A stretch of 35,350 bases of DNA. Source: a virus. Under the pieces are notes generated by a model. It searched no databases, was not told the DNA's origin, and worked only from the letters and a program-made list of their open reading frames with translations. Every line of letters starts with the position of its first letter. The stretch's first letter is position 1. This document shows, in pieces, positions 1 through 5,909 of this stretch. The stretch covers positions 1-35,350 of the IMG/VR virus record IMGVR_UViG_3300042695_000696, one strand, 5' to 3'. The position numbers and the translations under genes were made by a program.

Positions 1-127
1 TCAATAACAGTGCCCGCCGTATCGATAATGATAGTATCGTGCTTGGCTAGGATGCTATCAAGCTCTTGCTTGTTATTCAGCAAGTCCTGCCATGATTCGA
101 ACTGCAAGCCGTTCTTGAGTAGTGAGG
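1..127. repeat. 127-bp terminal direct repeat, left copy
   Basis: This stretch is identical to 35224-35350. The repeat lies inside the P-loop ATPase gene, and joining the two ends restores one open frame of 297 codons with an ordinary start and ribosome binding site. The exact length of 127 matches a widely used largest assembler k-mer, so I read it as the overlap of a circular assembly. It implies a circular or circularly permuted genome of 35,223 bases. Real packaging ends cannot be read from it. Confidence 0.95.
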
Positions 128-272
128 ATCTATGAAGCCCTCTGTCGAAGTCCAATACAATTGGATTCGGCGCGGTATTCGCGAGTGTAGTTTTTCCGAT
201 TCCGGGATCGCCGTAAATTAGGACGTTAAGCCCGTTTACTTGCATCCCGCCGTTTTGTGTGATTAGTCTCAT
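1..272 (-). CDS. Sak4-like P-loop ATPase, N-terminal part (continues at the right end)
   Basis: This is the first part of a gene that crosses the contig junction. It starts with ATG at 272 (GGAG 7 bases upstream), runs off base 1 and continues at 35223 down to 34602. Joined, it is 894 nt, 297 aa. The Walker A motif GDPGIGKTT is at residues 21-29, followed by the strand PIVLDFDRG at about 37-45. The family is the phage RecA-like nucleotide-binding proteins (AAA_24/Sak4 type), which usually sit in early phage recombination or replication blocks and may promote single-strand annealing or strand exchange with an SSB. The start overlaps the stop of the upstream HTH gene by 4 bases. A specific biochemical role is inferred from the family only. 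Confidence 0.85.
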   Translation of the reverse strand, partial: MRLITQNGGMQVNGLNVLIYGDPGIGKTTLANTAPNPIVLDFDRGLHRSSLLKNGLQFESWQDLLNNKQELDSILAKHDTIIIDTAGTVI

Positions 273-481
273 CTCTTTACTCCTAGTATTCTTTTTAATT
301 CGTTATAATTTAATAGATACATTGTCTTTTCGCCGTACGGCACTTGCTTTACTTTTCTTAGCACCGCTTCTTTCTCATTCCTTTCTTTGCTTGCAGGCCG
401 TCCGACGGCCATATAGTGCAAGAGTCTTCGCGATACTTGGAATAATTCGGCGGCCTCGCGAATAGTCAGCCAGTCACTCAT
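269..481 (-). CDS. small HTH DNA-binding protein (excisionase/MerR-like fold)
   Basis: The product has 70 aa. Residues 3-30 (DWLTIREAAELFQVSRRLLHYM) have the pattern of a winged helix-turn-helix of the HTH_17/MerR/excisionase group, followed by a basic stretch with several Lys and Arg and a C-terminal TMYLLNYNELKRIL segment typical of these small proteins. It overlaps the upstream micro-gene by ATGA and the downstream ATPase gene by 4 bases, so it is translationally coupled in the early operon. It is likely a transcriptional regulator or DNA-architecture protein. Excisionase function is unlikely because no integrase is visible anywhere in the genome. Confidence 0.7.
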   Translation of the reverse strand: MSDWLTIREAAELFQVSRRLLHYMAVGRPASKERNEKEAVLRKVKQVPYGEKTMYLLNYNELKRILGVKR

Positions 482-585
482 TGCAGTGCTCCATACATGT
501 GCATTTCGAACCGATTAAGAATGTAGTGTGCGAGAAGCATAAATACCACGCCATGCCATAGCTTTAGTTCTAATCTTTTTTTCAT
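478..585 (-). CDS. 35-aa membrane-like micropeptide
   Basis: This short frame starts with ATG at 585 and stops with TGA at 478-480. The peptide begins MKKRLELKLWHGVVFMLLAHY, a basic N-terminus followed by a hydrophobic stretch that could be one membrane helix, and ends MHMYGALQ. Both ends overlap neighbours by ATGA (the 582-692 gene upstream, the HTH gene downstream), which is the main evidence that it is translated. A GGA lies 8 bases before the start. I recognise no family and the function is unknown. Confidence 0.5.
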   Translation of the reverse strand: MKKRLELKLWHGVVFMLLAHYILNRFEMHMYGALQ

Positions 586-692
586 CGTACAAGTCCATTA
601 ATGATTGCATATACAATTAAGTAAGATAGAAATAGGCCTCCGAATAGTCCGACCAGCATTTCGAATATCGCTCGCTTGGTTTCAGCTTTCAT
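582..692 (-). CDS. 36-aa single-helix membrane micropeptide
   Basis: The ATG at 692 is preceded by AGGAG with a 6-base spacer. The 36-aa product starts MKAETKRAIFEMLVGLFGG and continues with a hydrophobic segment (about residues 11-32) that should form one transmembrane helix. The stop overlaps the next start (ATGA) and the start overlaps the stop of the 689-823 gene, so four consecutive small genes form a coupled chain. Small early membrane peptides of phages often act on host envelope or on superinfecting phages, but nothing in the sequence assigns a role here. Confidence 0.6.
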   Translation of the reverse strand: MKAETKRAIFEMLVGLFGGLFLSYLIVYAIINGLVR

Positions 693-823
693 TTTGCGCT
701 CCTAGTTAAGATTACCCATTTGCCGTTGTATGGCATTACCTGAGCTTCGCCAGGTGGATGCAAGAAGATTGCAGCCATTGCCTCGGCGAAAGATTCGTAA
801 ATTTTGTGTGGTTTGAGTTTCAT
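689..823 (-). CDS. 44-aa hypothetical protein
   Basis: The chosen start is the ATG at 823, because AAGGAG lies 7 bases upstream of it. The same frame stays open further upstream but has no comparable binding site and would run through the hairpin at 851-867. The peptide begins MKLKPHKIYESFAEAMAAIF and ends with a strand-rich part (VMPYNGKWVILTRSAK). The PYNGKWVI pattern resembles small single-domain phage proteins of unknown function. Its stop overlaps the next gene by ATGA. Confidence 0.55.
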   Translation of the reverse strand: MKLKPHKIYESFAEAMAAIFLHPPGEAQVMPYNGKWVILTRSAK

Positions 824-850
824 GCCTTCGCTCCTTGAAGTGTGAATAGT

Positions 851-867
851 GGGGGCTTCAAGCCCCC
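851..867. other. perfect GC-rich hairpin between early genes
   Basis: GGGGGC-TTCAA-GCCCCC on the plus strand is a perfect 6-bp stem with a 5-base loop, 9 bases downstream of the stop of the 877-1182 gene on the minus strand. No T-run follows it in the minus direction, so it is not a textbook intrinsic terminator for the genes around it. It may be an RNase-processing or mRNA-stability element, or a weak terminator. Confidence 0.6.
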
Positions 868-876
868 GTTTGTTGA

Positions 877-1182
877 TTAGTAAAGTTCTCTGAAATTTCC
901 GTCCCATCCTTCAGTAGAAAAGTAAACTATCTTGCCGTTATCGTAGTGCTCTTCTATCTTTTTGCCGTTCTCATCAAATATCCTTATCGGTCTCATTTCT
1001 TGTCCATAGTGCTCGAGATTATAGATGAAGTCGCAAAGTGAATCCCAAGTAAGATAAAGCTCGTCTCTCAATTTGATATCAGTTGTATTTTCTGCTTTTT
1101 CTTTTATGACATCTTTCAAGATTTTGAATTCTTGAACTCTGTCTTGAATTCTTTGCTGTTCTTTTTTCTCTTTCTTTGTCAT
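877..1182 (-). CDS. 101-aa hypothetical early protein
   Basis: The start is placed at the ATG at 1182, 7 bases after a GGAG. The open frame extends to 1245, but that extension overlaps a candidate promoter. The product has a highly charged, coiled-coil-like N-terminal half (begins MTKKEKKEQQRIQDRVQEF) and a C-terminal part with strand-forming repeats of charged and aromatic residues (FDENGKKIEEHYDNGKIVYF). No catalytic motif is visible and I do not recognise a family. It is the first gene behind the promoter-like element at 1227-1255. Confidence 0.65.
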   Translation of the reverse strand: MTKKEKKEQQRIQDRVQEFKILKDVIKEKAENTTDIKLRDELYLTWDSLCDFIYNLEHYGQEMRPIRIFDENGKKIEEHYDNGKIVYFSTEGWDGNFRELY

Positions 1183-1226
1183 GTCCGTTCTCCGTTGTGT
1201 TATTGTGTGTCGTTGATTACGGTGCG

Positions 1227-1255
1227 AACTTACGAAACATTTCAATACATGTCAA
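1227..1255 (-). promoter_or_regulatory. candidate early promoter
   Basis: On the minus strand a perfect TTGACA (1250-1255) is followed 17 bases later by TAAGTT (1227-1232), a weak -10. Read differently, TAAGTTCG fits the Bacteroidota -7 consensus TAnnTTTG with one mismatch. It lies 45 bases upstream of the start at 1182 and just downstream of the 1269-1481 gene, where a promoter makes sense. Confidence 0.4.
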
Positions 1256-1268
1256 GTCTTTTTTTTAT

Positions 1269-1481
1269 TTATCTAATTATTTTTATTTTTTGAGGTAGGT
1301 CAAGCGAGCGTAAGTAGTTGAATTCGCGGGGAGTTATGGCGAAAATAAAAATTTTAGAAATTGTGGAAATTTCGGCAAGATTTTGCACGGACTGCAGAGA
1401 GGGAACGGCGGCGCGGTAAGACTCGCCGTTTTTTTTATGTATTTCTATTTGAATCATTTTAGTATATTCGTATGTCATCAT
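1269..1481 (-). CDS. 70-aa (or 62-aa) hypothetical protein, first early gene
   Basis: The frame has ATGs at residues 1, 2 and 9 and none has a Shine-Dalgarno, unlike most genes here; the third (1457) would give 62 aa beginning MIQIEIHKKNGESYRAAV. The product is small and mostly strand-like, with no recognisable motif. It is the first frame after the strong promoter at 1561-1589 and would be read from a leader of about 70 bases that begins with a hairpin. The absence of a ribosome binding site leaves some doubt that it is translated. Confidence 0.5.
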   Translation of the reverse strand: MMTYEYTKMIQIEIHKKNGESYRAAVPSLQSVQNLAEISTISKIFIFAITPREFNYLRSLDLPQKIKIIR

Positions 1482-1524
1482 GCTGAATTTTGCAGGTGGC
1501 CAAATACTTAAGCATTGGCGTGCG

Positions 1525-1554
1525 AAAGGCTACCCGGGGAAGGTAGCCTTTTTT
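1525..1554 (+). terminator. hairpin plus T-run, rho-independent terminator on the plus strand
   Basis: AAAGGCTACC (1525-1534), a 7-base loop, GGTAGCCTTT (1542-1551) and a T-run to 1554 make a textbook plus-strand terminator with a perfect 10-bp stem. No plus-strand gene lies upstream. On the minus strand the same stem falls at the very 5' end of the transcript from the promoter at 1561-1589, where it could act as a 5' stabilising hairpin. Confidence 0.75.
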
Positions 1555-1560
1555 ATTTGC

Positions 1561-1589
1561 ATTATACGGTTTTTTTGGTTAGGTTGCAA
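1561..1589 (-). promoter_or_regulatory. sigma70-like early promoter
   Basis: On the minus strand TTGCAA (1584-1589) is followed after exactly 17 bases by a perfect TATAAT (1561-1566). It lies between the last late gene (stop at 1657) and the first early gene (1481), where the transcription cycle of a one-strand genome should begin. The predicted start of transcription is about base 1554, so the RNA would begin with the GGCTACC/GGTAGCC hairpin. Confidence 0.7.
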
Positions 1590-1635
1590 TCAGCGGCCTA
1601 TCATAGCCGTATCTTGTAACTCCCCCCAGAGCTGA

Positions 1636-1671
1636 AGCCCTGAATGTGTATGACTTTCAGGGCTTTTTTTT
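1636..1671 (+). terminator. second plus-strand terminator overlapping the end of the late operon
   Basis: AGCCCTGAA (1636-1644) and TTCAGGGCT (1656-1664) form a perfect 9-bp stem with an 11-base loop, followed by eight Ts (1664-1671) on the plus strand. The stop codon of the 1657-1854 gene lies in the stem. In the minus direction no T-run follows, so a late mRNA would carry this hairpin at its end without a canonical release signal. It may still define the late 3' end after processing. Confidence 0.7.
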
Positions 1672-1854
1672 ATAGTACTCTTCTTTCATGACTTTCAGCA
1701 TGAATTTACAAGTAGCTATCTCGCCTTGCGCCATAAGGAGTTGATCGCATTCTTTCACGGCCAAAGATACGGCCTTGTTTATTGGTAATTTCTTGCGAAT
1801 AGCATAGGCACGAATAGCTCTTTGCTCTGCTGGGTCTGTTATGCGAATTACCAT
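1657..1854 (-). CDS. 65-aa ribbon-helix-helix-like protein
   Basis: The start at 1854 is chosen because TGATG couples it to the stop of the upstream gene; the longer frame to 1965 would sit inside that gene. The product starts MVIRITDPAEQRAIRAYAIR: a strand followed by KKLPINKAVSLAVKEC, the pattern of the MetJ/Arc/CopG ribbon-helix-helix fold. Such proteins bind DNA as dimers and often repress their own operon. It is the last gene of the late block, directly before the early promoter, so a role in turning early transcription off is plausible. The fold assignment is by pattern only. Confidence 0.6.
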   Translation of the reverse strand: MVIRITDPAEQRAIRAYAIRKKLPINKAVSLAVKECDQLLMAQGEIATCKFMLKVMKEEYYKKKP

Positions 1855-2348
1855 CAATCGCGTCTTAACACGATTTGACCTTTTATGGTCGCACCCGATG
1901 CGAAAGTCTCTCCCGATGCTTTGAGCTCGGGCACGATGTATAGCGTCTTGCTTGTCGATTGACAATTGTACACTAGATTAGGGTTTATTTGGGCCATAGA
2001 AACGCCTGTGCCTCCGTTTATCCAATTTGCGGCTACTATGTCGGTATAACCGACAAGCACATCAAATTGAGCACTTGTGAAGGCTTGCGGGCTATTCCGC
2101 GCGGCGGGTGTAATAGCAGATCCGAAAAACCATAGTCGAATAGCAGGTGCTTGCAAAGTTCCCGAGCTTGTTTCTTTGAGAATAATACGCTCAATCACTC
2201 CCGAGAATCCCAAAAAGCGAGCCGCGTCGATTGAGATCGCTCCTGAAGTAAGTATATCATTTTCAGCATATGCAGCGGTGTCGAGCGTACCGAAGTCGAT
2301 TGCTCTTAATACTCGGTCTTGTCCTGTTTTTCCTGTATAAAATTCCAT
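1854..2348 (-). CDS. tail-tip/virion structural protein, paralogue of the next gene
   Basis: The 164-aa product is beta-rich with no catalytic motif. Its middle part (RLWFFGSAITPAARNSPQAF and the following TSAQFDVLVGYTDI) aligns without gaps with the 2350-2886 product, so the two arose by duplication. The pattern hydrophobic-WFF, then pro/ala-rich, then AFTSA-D-VG is reminiscent of small decoration or fibre-associated proteins in several siphoviruses. It lies 1 base after the stop of its paralogue, with a weak AGAGA binding site. Its place at the end of the tail operon suggests a tail-tip or side-fibre component. Confidence 0.65.
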   Translation of the reverse strand: MEFYTGKTGQDRVLRAIDFGTLDTAAYAENDILTSGAISIDAARFLGFSGVIERIILKETSSGTLQAPAIRLWFFGSAITPAARNSPQAFTSAQFDVLVGYTDIVAANWINGGTGVSMAQINPNLVYNCQSTSKTLYIVPELKASGETFASGATIKGQIVLRRD

Positions 2349-2349
2349 G

Positions 2350-2886
2350 TTAGTCTCTTTTAATGATTAAGTAGCAATGAAGGTATCTATCGTATAGCGT
2401 CGTACCCGTTCCGATGTATTCTTGTACGACATCAAGTACGGGATATTCGCTATTAATTGCAAACGGTATATTGACTTCTTTATGTATGATATTTGCGTAT
2501 GGTACGGTATTTATTCCTGGTATCCATAAATCGTCATTAGGCGGGTCGCTATCACCAGGGTTTCTAATATCGAAAGCTCCTACGACTGAATCCATTTCGG
2601 CCGAAGTGAATGCTTTTGCACTACCTCGGACTGCAGATGTGATAGTATTTTGGAAAAACCACAAACGATGCGAGAGCCTAGTATTTAGACTGAAGTCGGA
2701 TGTATTTTCGTAGATCACGCTTTCAATTATTCCCGTTTGGAATGGCATAGGTACTTTTACCGAGCCTGTAGTCATGATAGTACCTGCATCATCAAAGCGC
2801 TCATTACCTGTAGGGCCGTAATGATTAAGCAGGAATCTTACGACCGTTCTATCTTCGCCGATTTGTCCTAAATATCTATTCAGCAT
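2350..2886 (-). CDS. tail-tip/virion structural protein, paralogue of the previous gene
   Basis: The 178-aa product shares the core RLWFF...IT.A.R.S..AFTSA..D..VG..DI with the 1854-2348 product; the N-termini (LNRYLGQIGEDRTVVRFLL against EFYTGKTGQDRVLRAIDFG) also match weakly, so the similarity extends over most of the length. It has a longer insertion near residues 110-125 containing a Pro/Asp-rich loop (NPGDSDPPNDD). It is co-transcribed with the upstream 249-aa tail protein, 7 bases apart. It is probably a virion protein; whether it contacts the receptor is unknown. Confidence 0.65.
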   Translation of the reverse strand: MLNRYLGQIGEDRTVVRFLLNHYGPTGNERFDDAGTIMTTGSVKVPMPFQTGIIESVIYENTSDFSLNTRLSHRLWFFQNTITSAVRGSAKAFTSAEMDSVVGAFDIRNPGDSDPPNDDLWIPGINTVPYANIIHKEVNIPFAINSEYPVLDVVQEYIGTGTTLYDRYLHCYLIIKRD

Positions 2887-2893
2887 ATCTCAC

Positions 2894-3643
2894 TCATGCA
2901 AAGTTGTATGTATTTTCGTCTTCGAAAGGTCTTAGCCAAATTATCTGCAGTTGCGCTTCGACATTATCATCATCAAGCGTAAAGATTTCAGCTCCGTGGC
3001 CGGGGTTATTAGATCTAAATTCTATCTGTATTCCCCCATCAGTAGTCGTGCTTGGTTTACCAAGGTTATTACCGCTTGGAACTCCTATAAGCGTCGAGAG
3101 GCGCAAAACAGGGTATGTATCCGTAATGCAAACATCTTGCATTGTATAGAATGAGTCTTGTTGGTCAACTGCAAGAGCTCTAAGATAATATATTGAGTTG
3201 TTATGATACCATTCGGTCTGTAAAAAGATCACATTTACGAGATACCATCCTTTCTTGCGAACTCGGATAATGGTCGGGTCTTCAGTATCGATATATGCAA
3301 GGCTTGTATTTATTCCATAGGCTTCATTACGCGGGTCTGATTCCCACTTTATGAGGCTATTACCGACATGGCTTGAATTAACAATGTGCTCCCAAGGCAC
3401 TACGGTCTTAATGCCCCAGACTTCATTCATATTATTGTCAATTGCACTACTTGCAGCTGAATACGCAATGACGCGGGCACTTTGCACGGCTTGAGCAAGT
3501 ACGGCCCCGTTTTCTTCAATGTTATTTATTTCTTCATTGTCTTGTTGCTCTACAATTGTCAAGCTACTAGGCAAATCTGGCATTGAAAATGCAACTTGCT
3601 TACGGCCTATACCTGAAGGTCTTACGGGTTCATTAAATTTCAT
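2894..3643 (-). CDS. putative receptor-contacting tail protein with a jelly-roll-like C-terminus
   Basis: The product has 249 aa. After a low-complexity N-terminus with an acidic stretch (about residues 33-46), the C-terminal two thirds looks like an all-beta domain: a segment reading IIRVRKKGWYLVNVIFLQTE resembles the central strands of C1q/TNF-like jelly rolls, and the last strand reads AQLQIIWLRPF. Such trimeric domains often end phage tail fibres. The start overlaps the stop of the 600-aa gene (TAATG) with GGAG 8 bases upstream. The jelly-roll idea is an inference from the strand pattern. Confidence 0.6.
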   Translation of the reverse strand: MKFNEPVRPSGIGRKQVAFSMPDLPSSLTIVEQQDNEEINNIEENGAVLAQAVQSARVIAYSAASSAIDNNMNEVWGIKTVVPWEHIVNSSHVGNSLIKWESDPRNEAYGINTSLAYIDTEDPTIIRVRKKGWYLVNVIFLQTEWYHNNSIYYLRALAVDQQDSFYTMQDVCITDTYPVLRLSTLIGVPSGNNLGKPSTTTDGGIQIEFRSNNPGHGAEIFTLDDDNVEAQLQIIWLRPFEDENTYNFA

Positions 3644-5445
3644 TATTCGGACTCCGCGTCTATTCGTAGTGTAATATCGGCCATACCTTCATAGACTTTA
3701 TGCGAGTGTTTTGTCATAACTGCAAGGGCTGTCTCTTCGCCGTATATCGATTCCAAGAGCGTATTATAGTCTACAAGGTCAATTGTGCATCGTTTACCTA
3801 CATCTGTAAACTTTGCAGTAGTGAAGTTTGTCGTTAGAGTCGCTTCAGCTTGTTTTTTACGGCCTAAGAAATTGACCATAGCATCTGATATAGTTTGAGG
3901 TAGACAAGCATTTTGTTGTTTCCAAATTACTTGCGTACTTGGATCGATATAGGGGCTTGTATCAGTTGGGGCGGCGTAATCTTCACCACCAAAAAATACA
4001 TTTACGATAGGCTTTGGAACTATAATTATATTACTTGCCTCAAAGTATAGCAAGTATCCACTATTTATCGTGTTTCTTTGCCATTTTATGAATGTCGAGT
4101 ACGGTATATCTGCATAAGATGCAAGATTTGCAGAACGGCTTGTCAGTTGAGGCACATTATGAAACATGATTTTCAAGTCTTTGCTATTATCGCCGCTTGT
4201 CCCTTGTTTGCCACTTGGGAATGAAGTTGTATCACTATTTCCAGTTATGCTTGTAACTTCAGTAGTCACTTGATTAAGCACTTCGCTAAACATTTTTATT
4301 TTGAAATTGCTATATGTATTATCCTGATCGAATGTAATTGACGGCGTTGCAAGCACTGGATAAGGATTACTTGATACCATTGTAATAGTATAAGCATCTG
4401 GATTTCCGCTTGTGAAGCTATATGTAGGTCTTACAGTTTCAAGAGCATTATCGCAAAGCATCTTATATGCTTCGTAGAAATTCGTAAACTGTGCAAACAT
4501 CTTAGAATCACCAAGAGCGCCGCCTACGAGTTGACCTTGGTTATCGTAAATTTCGGATACATAACAAAGATACTGAGGCAAAATAAAGTTATTGCTTGAA
4601 TCTTTAAGAAATACCGAATAATTAAATATATCATGACATACGAAGGACGCGGTCAATTTACCTGTAAGAGCTCTGAGGTATTTTGAGTACATTTCACCTA
4701 TCTTAGTTTTGAGCCTTGCGAATGTACTGATATACATCGAGAATCCATCGGGCAAAATATCAAGCATTGCATAATTAGTATTCGGATCATCAAGCATAAA
4801 TCCCGAATATAACTGATTAAATTGCGTGTTTTCGCTTAAGGCGACCGATGCTGAATAATTGACCGTTGTATCATCCCTCATTAGCAATCGCGACCATATA
4901 TGAGGAGTTATTGCCTCTCCTATGCATCGTTGTATGTCGTAAATTTCAATTGTAAAGGTAATCACATTATCAAGCGCGGTTATTTCGATTTCATTTTCGG
5001 CGCTGTATTTTTGGCATCCTATGAATGCGGTCTTGAATCCAGTGCCGTCATTGTATTGAATCACGAATGTATTGAATGCATCGAATTCAGTCTGCTCTGT
5101 TGTAGTGAATGCATCTATCCATGGCGTTCCATCGCTATTAAGCGGGCGCTTTTTTGTCGTAGTCCCTTGCAATAAGTCAACGCGCAAATCATTGAGCGCG
5201 TCAGTGCCTTGCAAAGCGGCTATATTGACATTTATCTTAAGCACTTGGCTAACAAGCCCCGCGGGAATACTTCCAAGCTCGGTATCGAGAGACATATCTC
5301 TTAGCAGGAACTCGCTAGGCAAGGTTACATTTGAGCTAATTCCCGAACTCACATAATTCACACTACTTGGTATGATATACATACGCCATTGAATAGAGTC
5401 TTCGCTAGTCCAAGTAGTTACAAATCTTTGGTTTGATAATGCCAT
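3643..5445 (-). CDS. large tail-tip protein (hub or tail-associated protein by position)
   Basis: The 600-aa product is the second gene after the tape measure, where siphoviruses usually encode the tail hub or Tal-like protein. Its sequence is rich in strands, Asn, Ser and Thr with no visible peptidase or lysozyme motif. The N-terminus begins MALSNQRFVTTWTSEDSIQW; the C-terminal part (about 500-600) is compatible with a separate domain. Both ends overlap neighbours by TAATG, showing a tightly coupled tail operon. Function is assigned from position only; it could also be a receptor-binding protein. Confidence 0.6.
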   Translation of the reverse strand: MALSNQRFVTTWTSEDSIQWRMYIIPSSVNYVSSGISSNVTLPSEFLLRDMSLDTELGSIPAGLVSQVLKINVNIAALQGTDALNDLRVDLLQGTTTKKRPLNSDGTPWIDAFTTTEQTEFDAFNTFVIQYNDGTGFKTAFIGCQKYSAENEIEITALDNVITFTIEIYDIQRCIGEAITPHIWSRLLMRDDTTVNYSASVALSENTQFNQLYSGFMLDDPNTNYAMLDILPDGFSMYISTFARLKTKIGEMYSKYLRALTGKLTASFVCHDIFNYSVFLKDSSNNFILPQYLCYVSEIYDNQGQLVGGALGDSKMFAQFTNFYEAYKMLCDNALETVRPTYSFTSGNPDAYTITMVSSNPYPVLATPSITFDQDNTYSNFKIKMFSEVLNQVTTEVTSITGNSDTTSFPSGKQGTSGDNSKDLKIMFHNVPQLTSRSANLASYADIPYSTFIKWQRNTINSGYLLYFEASNIIIVPKPIVNVFFGGEDYAAPTDTSPYIDPSTQVIWKQQNACLPQTISDAMVNFLGRKKQAEATLTTNFTTAKFTDVGKRCTIDLVDYNTLLESIYGEETALAVMTKHSHKVYEGMADITLRIDAESE

Positions 5446-5906
5446 TAGATCAAGTCCCTACGATAGCAAGTAATAGTAAACTTTTCGAGTCCTGAAGCCC
5501 ACTGTTTTTCATTGCTGAAGTCGCACCGTGCAAAGACAAATGGAATAAGCGCTTTAGAGTAAGTGAAAGAGCTTGTAGACTGATACCTTGTAGGCATTTG
5601 CTTTGGAGCGGTCGGCTCTACTATGCGAGTGTATTTCTTTTGCAGAATCTCTTGCAATAGGTAGTACACATTGTCGCTATTCACCGTGCCATAGTCCCAT
5701 GTACTTACCGGGATGCAATCTACTTCGAGTGCTATTCTTACTCGCCTTTGTCCGATTTCCGTTCCACTCATGCTAACTTCATTCGAGGACTCTACATTGA
5801 AAGTCGGCAATATCCCGAAAACAGGTAACTCAACTCCGAGTGTATTTACCGATGCAAAGGTCGGGTCGTCTGACCCTTCGAATTTTACCCAGTATTTCCA
5901 AGGCAT
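5445..5906 (-). CDS. small tail protein after the tape measure (Dit-like by position)
   Basis: The 153-aa product starts MPWKYWVKFEGSDDPTFASV with GGAGAGG just upstream. It is beta-rich and has no catalytic motif. Its position directly behind the tape measure gene, with 3 bases between, is that of distal-tail or minor tail proteins that form the adaptor between tail tube and tip. I cannot confirm the Dit fold from sequence, and 153 aa is shorter than typical full-length Dit proteins, so minor tail protein is the safe call. Confidence 0.6.
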   Translation of the reverse strand: MPWKYWVKFEGSDDPTFASVNTLGVELPVFGILPTFNVESSNEVSMSGTEIGQRRVRIALEVDCIPVSTWDYGTVNSDNVYYLLQEILQKKYTRIVEPTAPKQMPTRYQSTSSFTYSKALIPFVFARCDFSNEKQWASGLEKFTITCYRRDLI

Positions 5907-5909
5907 ATA

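Noticed and set aside
269-481. Excisionase of a lysogeny module
   Set aside because: The fold is compatible, but no integrase, repressor or attachment site is visible, so only a general HTH regulator is supported.
1183-1245. N-terminal extension of the 877-1182 gene to 1245
   Set aside because: The internal ATG at 1182 has a GGAG; the extension covers a promoter-like element and has no binding site.
1555-1671. tRNA or known structured RNA between the two terminators
   Set aside because: ATACGG/CCGTAT can pair over about 50 bases, but no cloverleaf or known ncRNA pattern appears.
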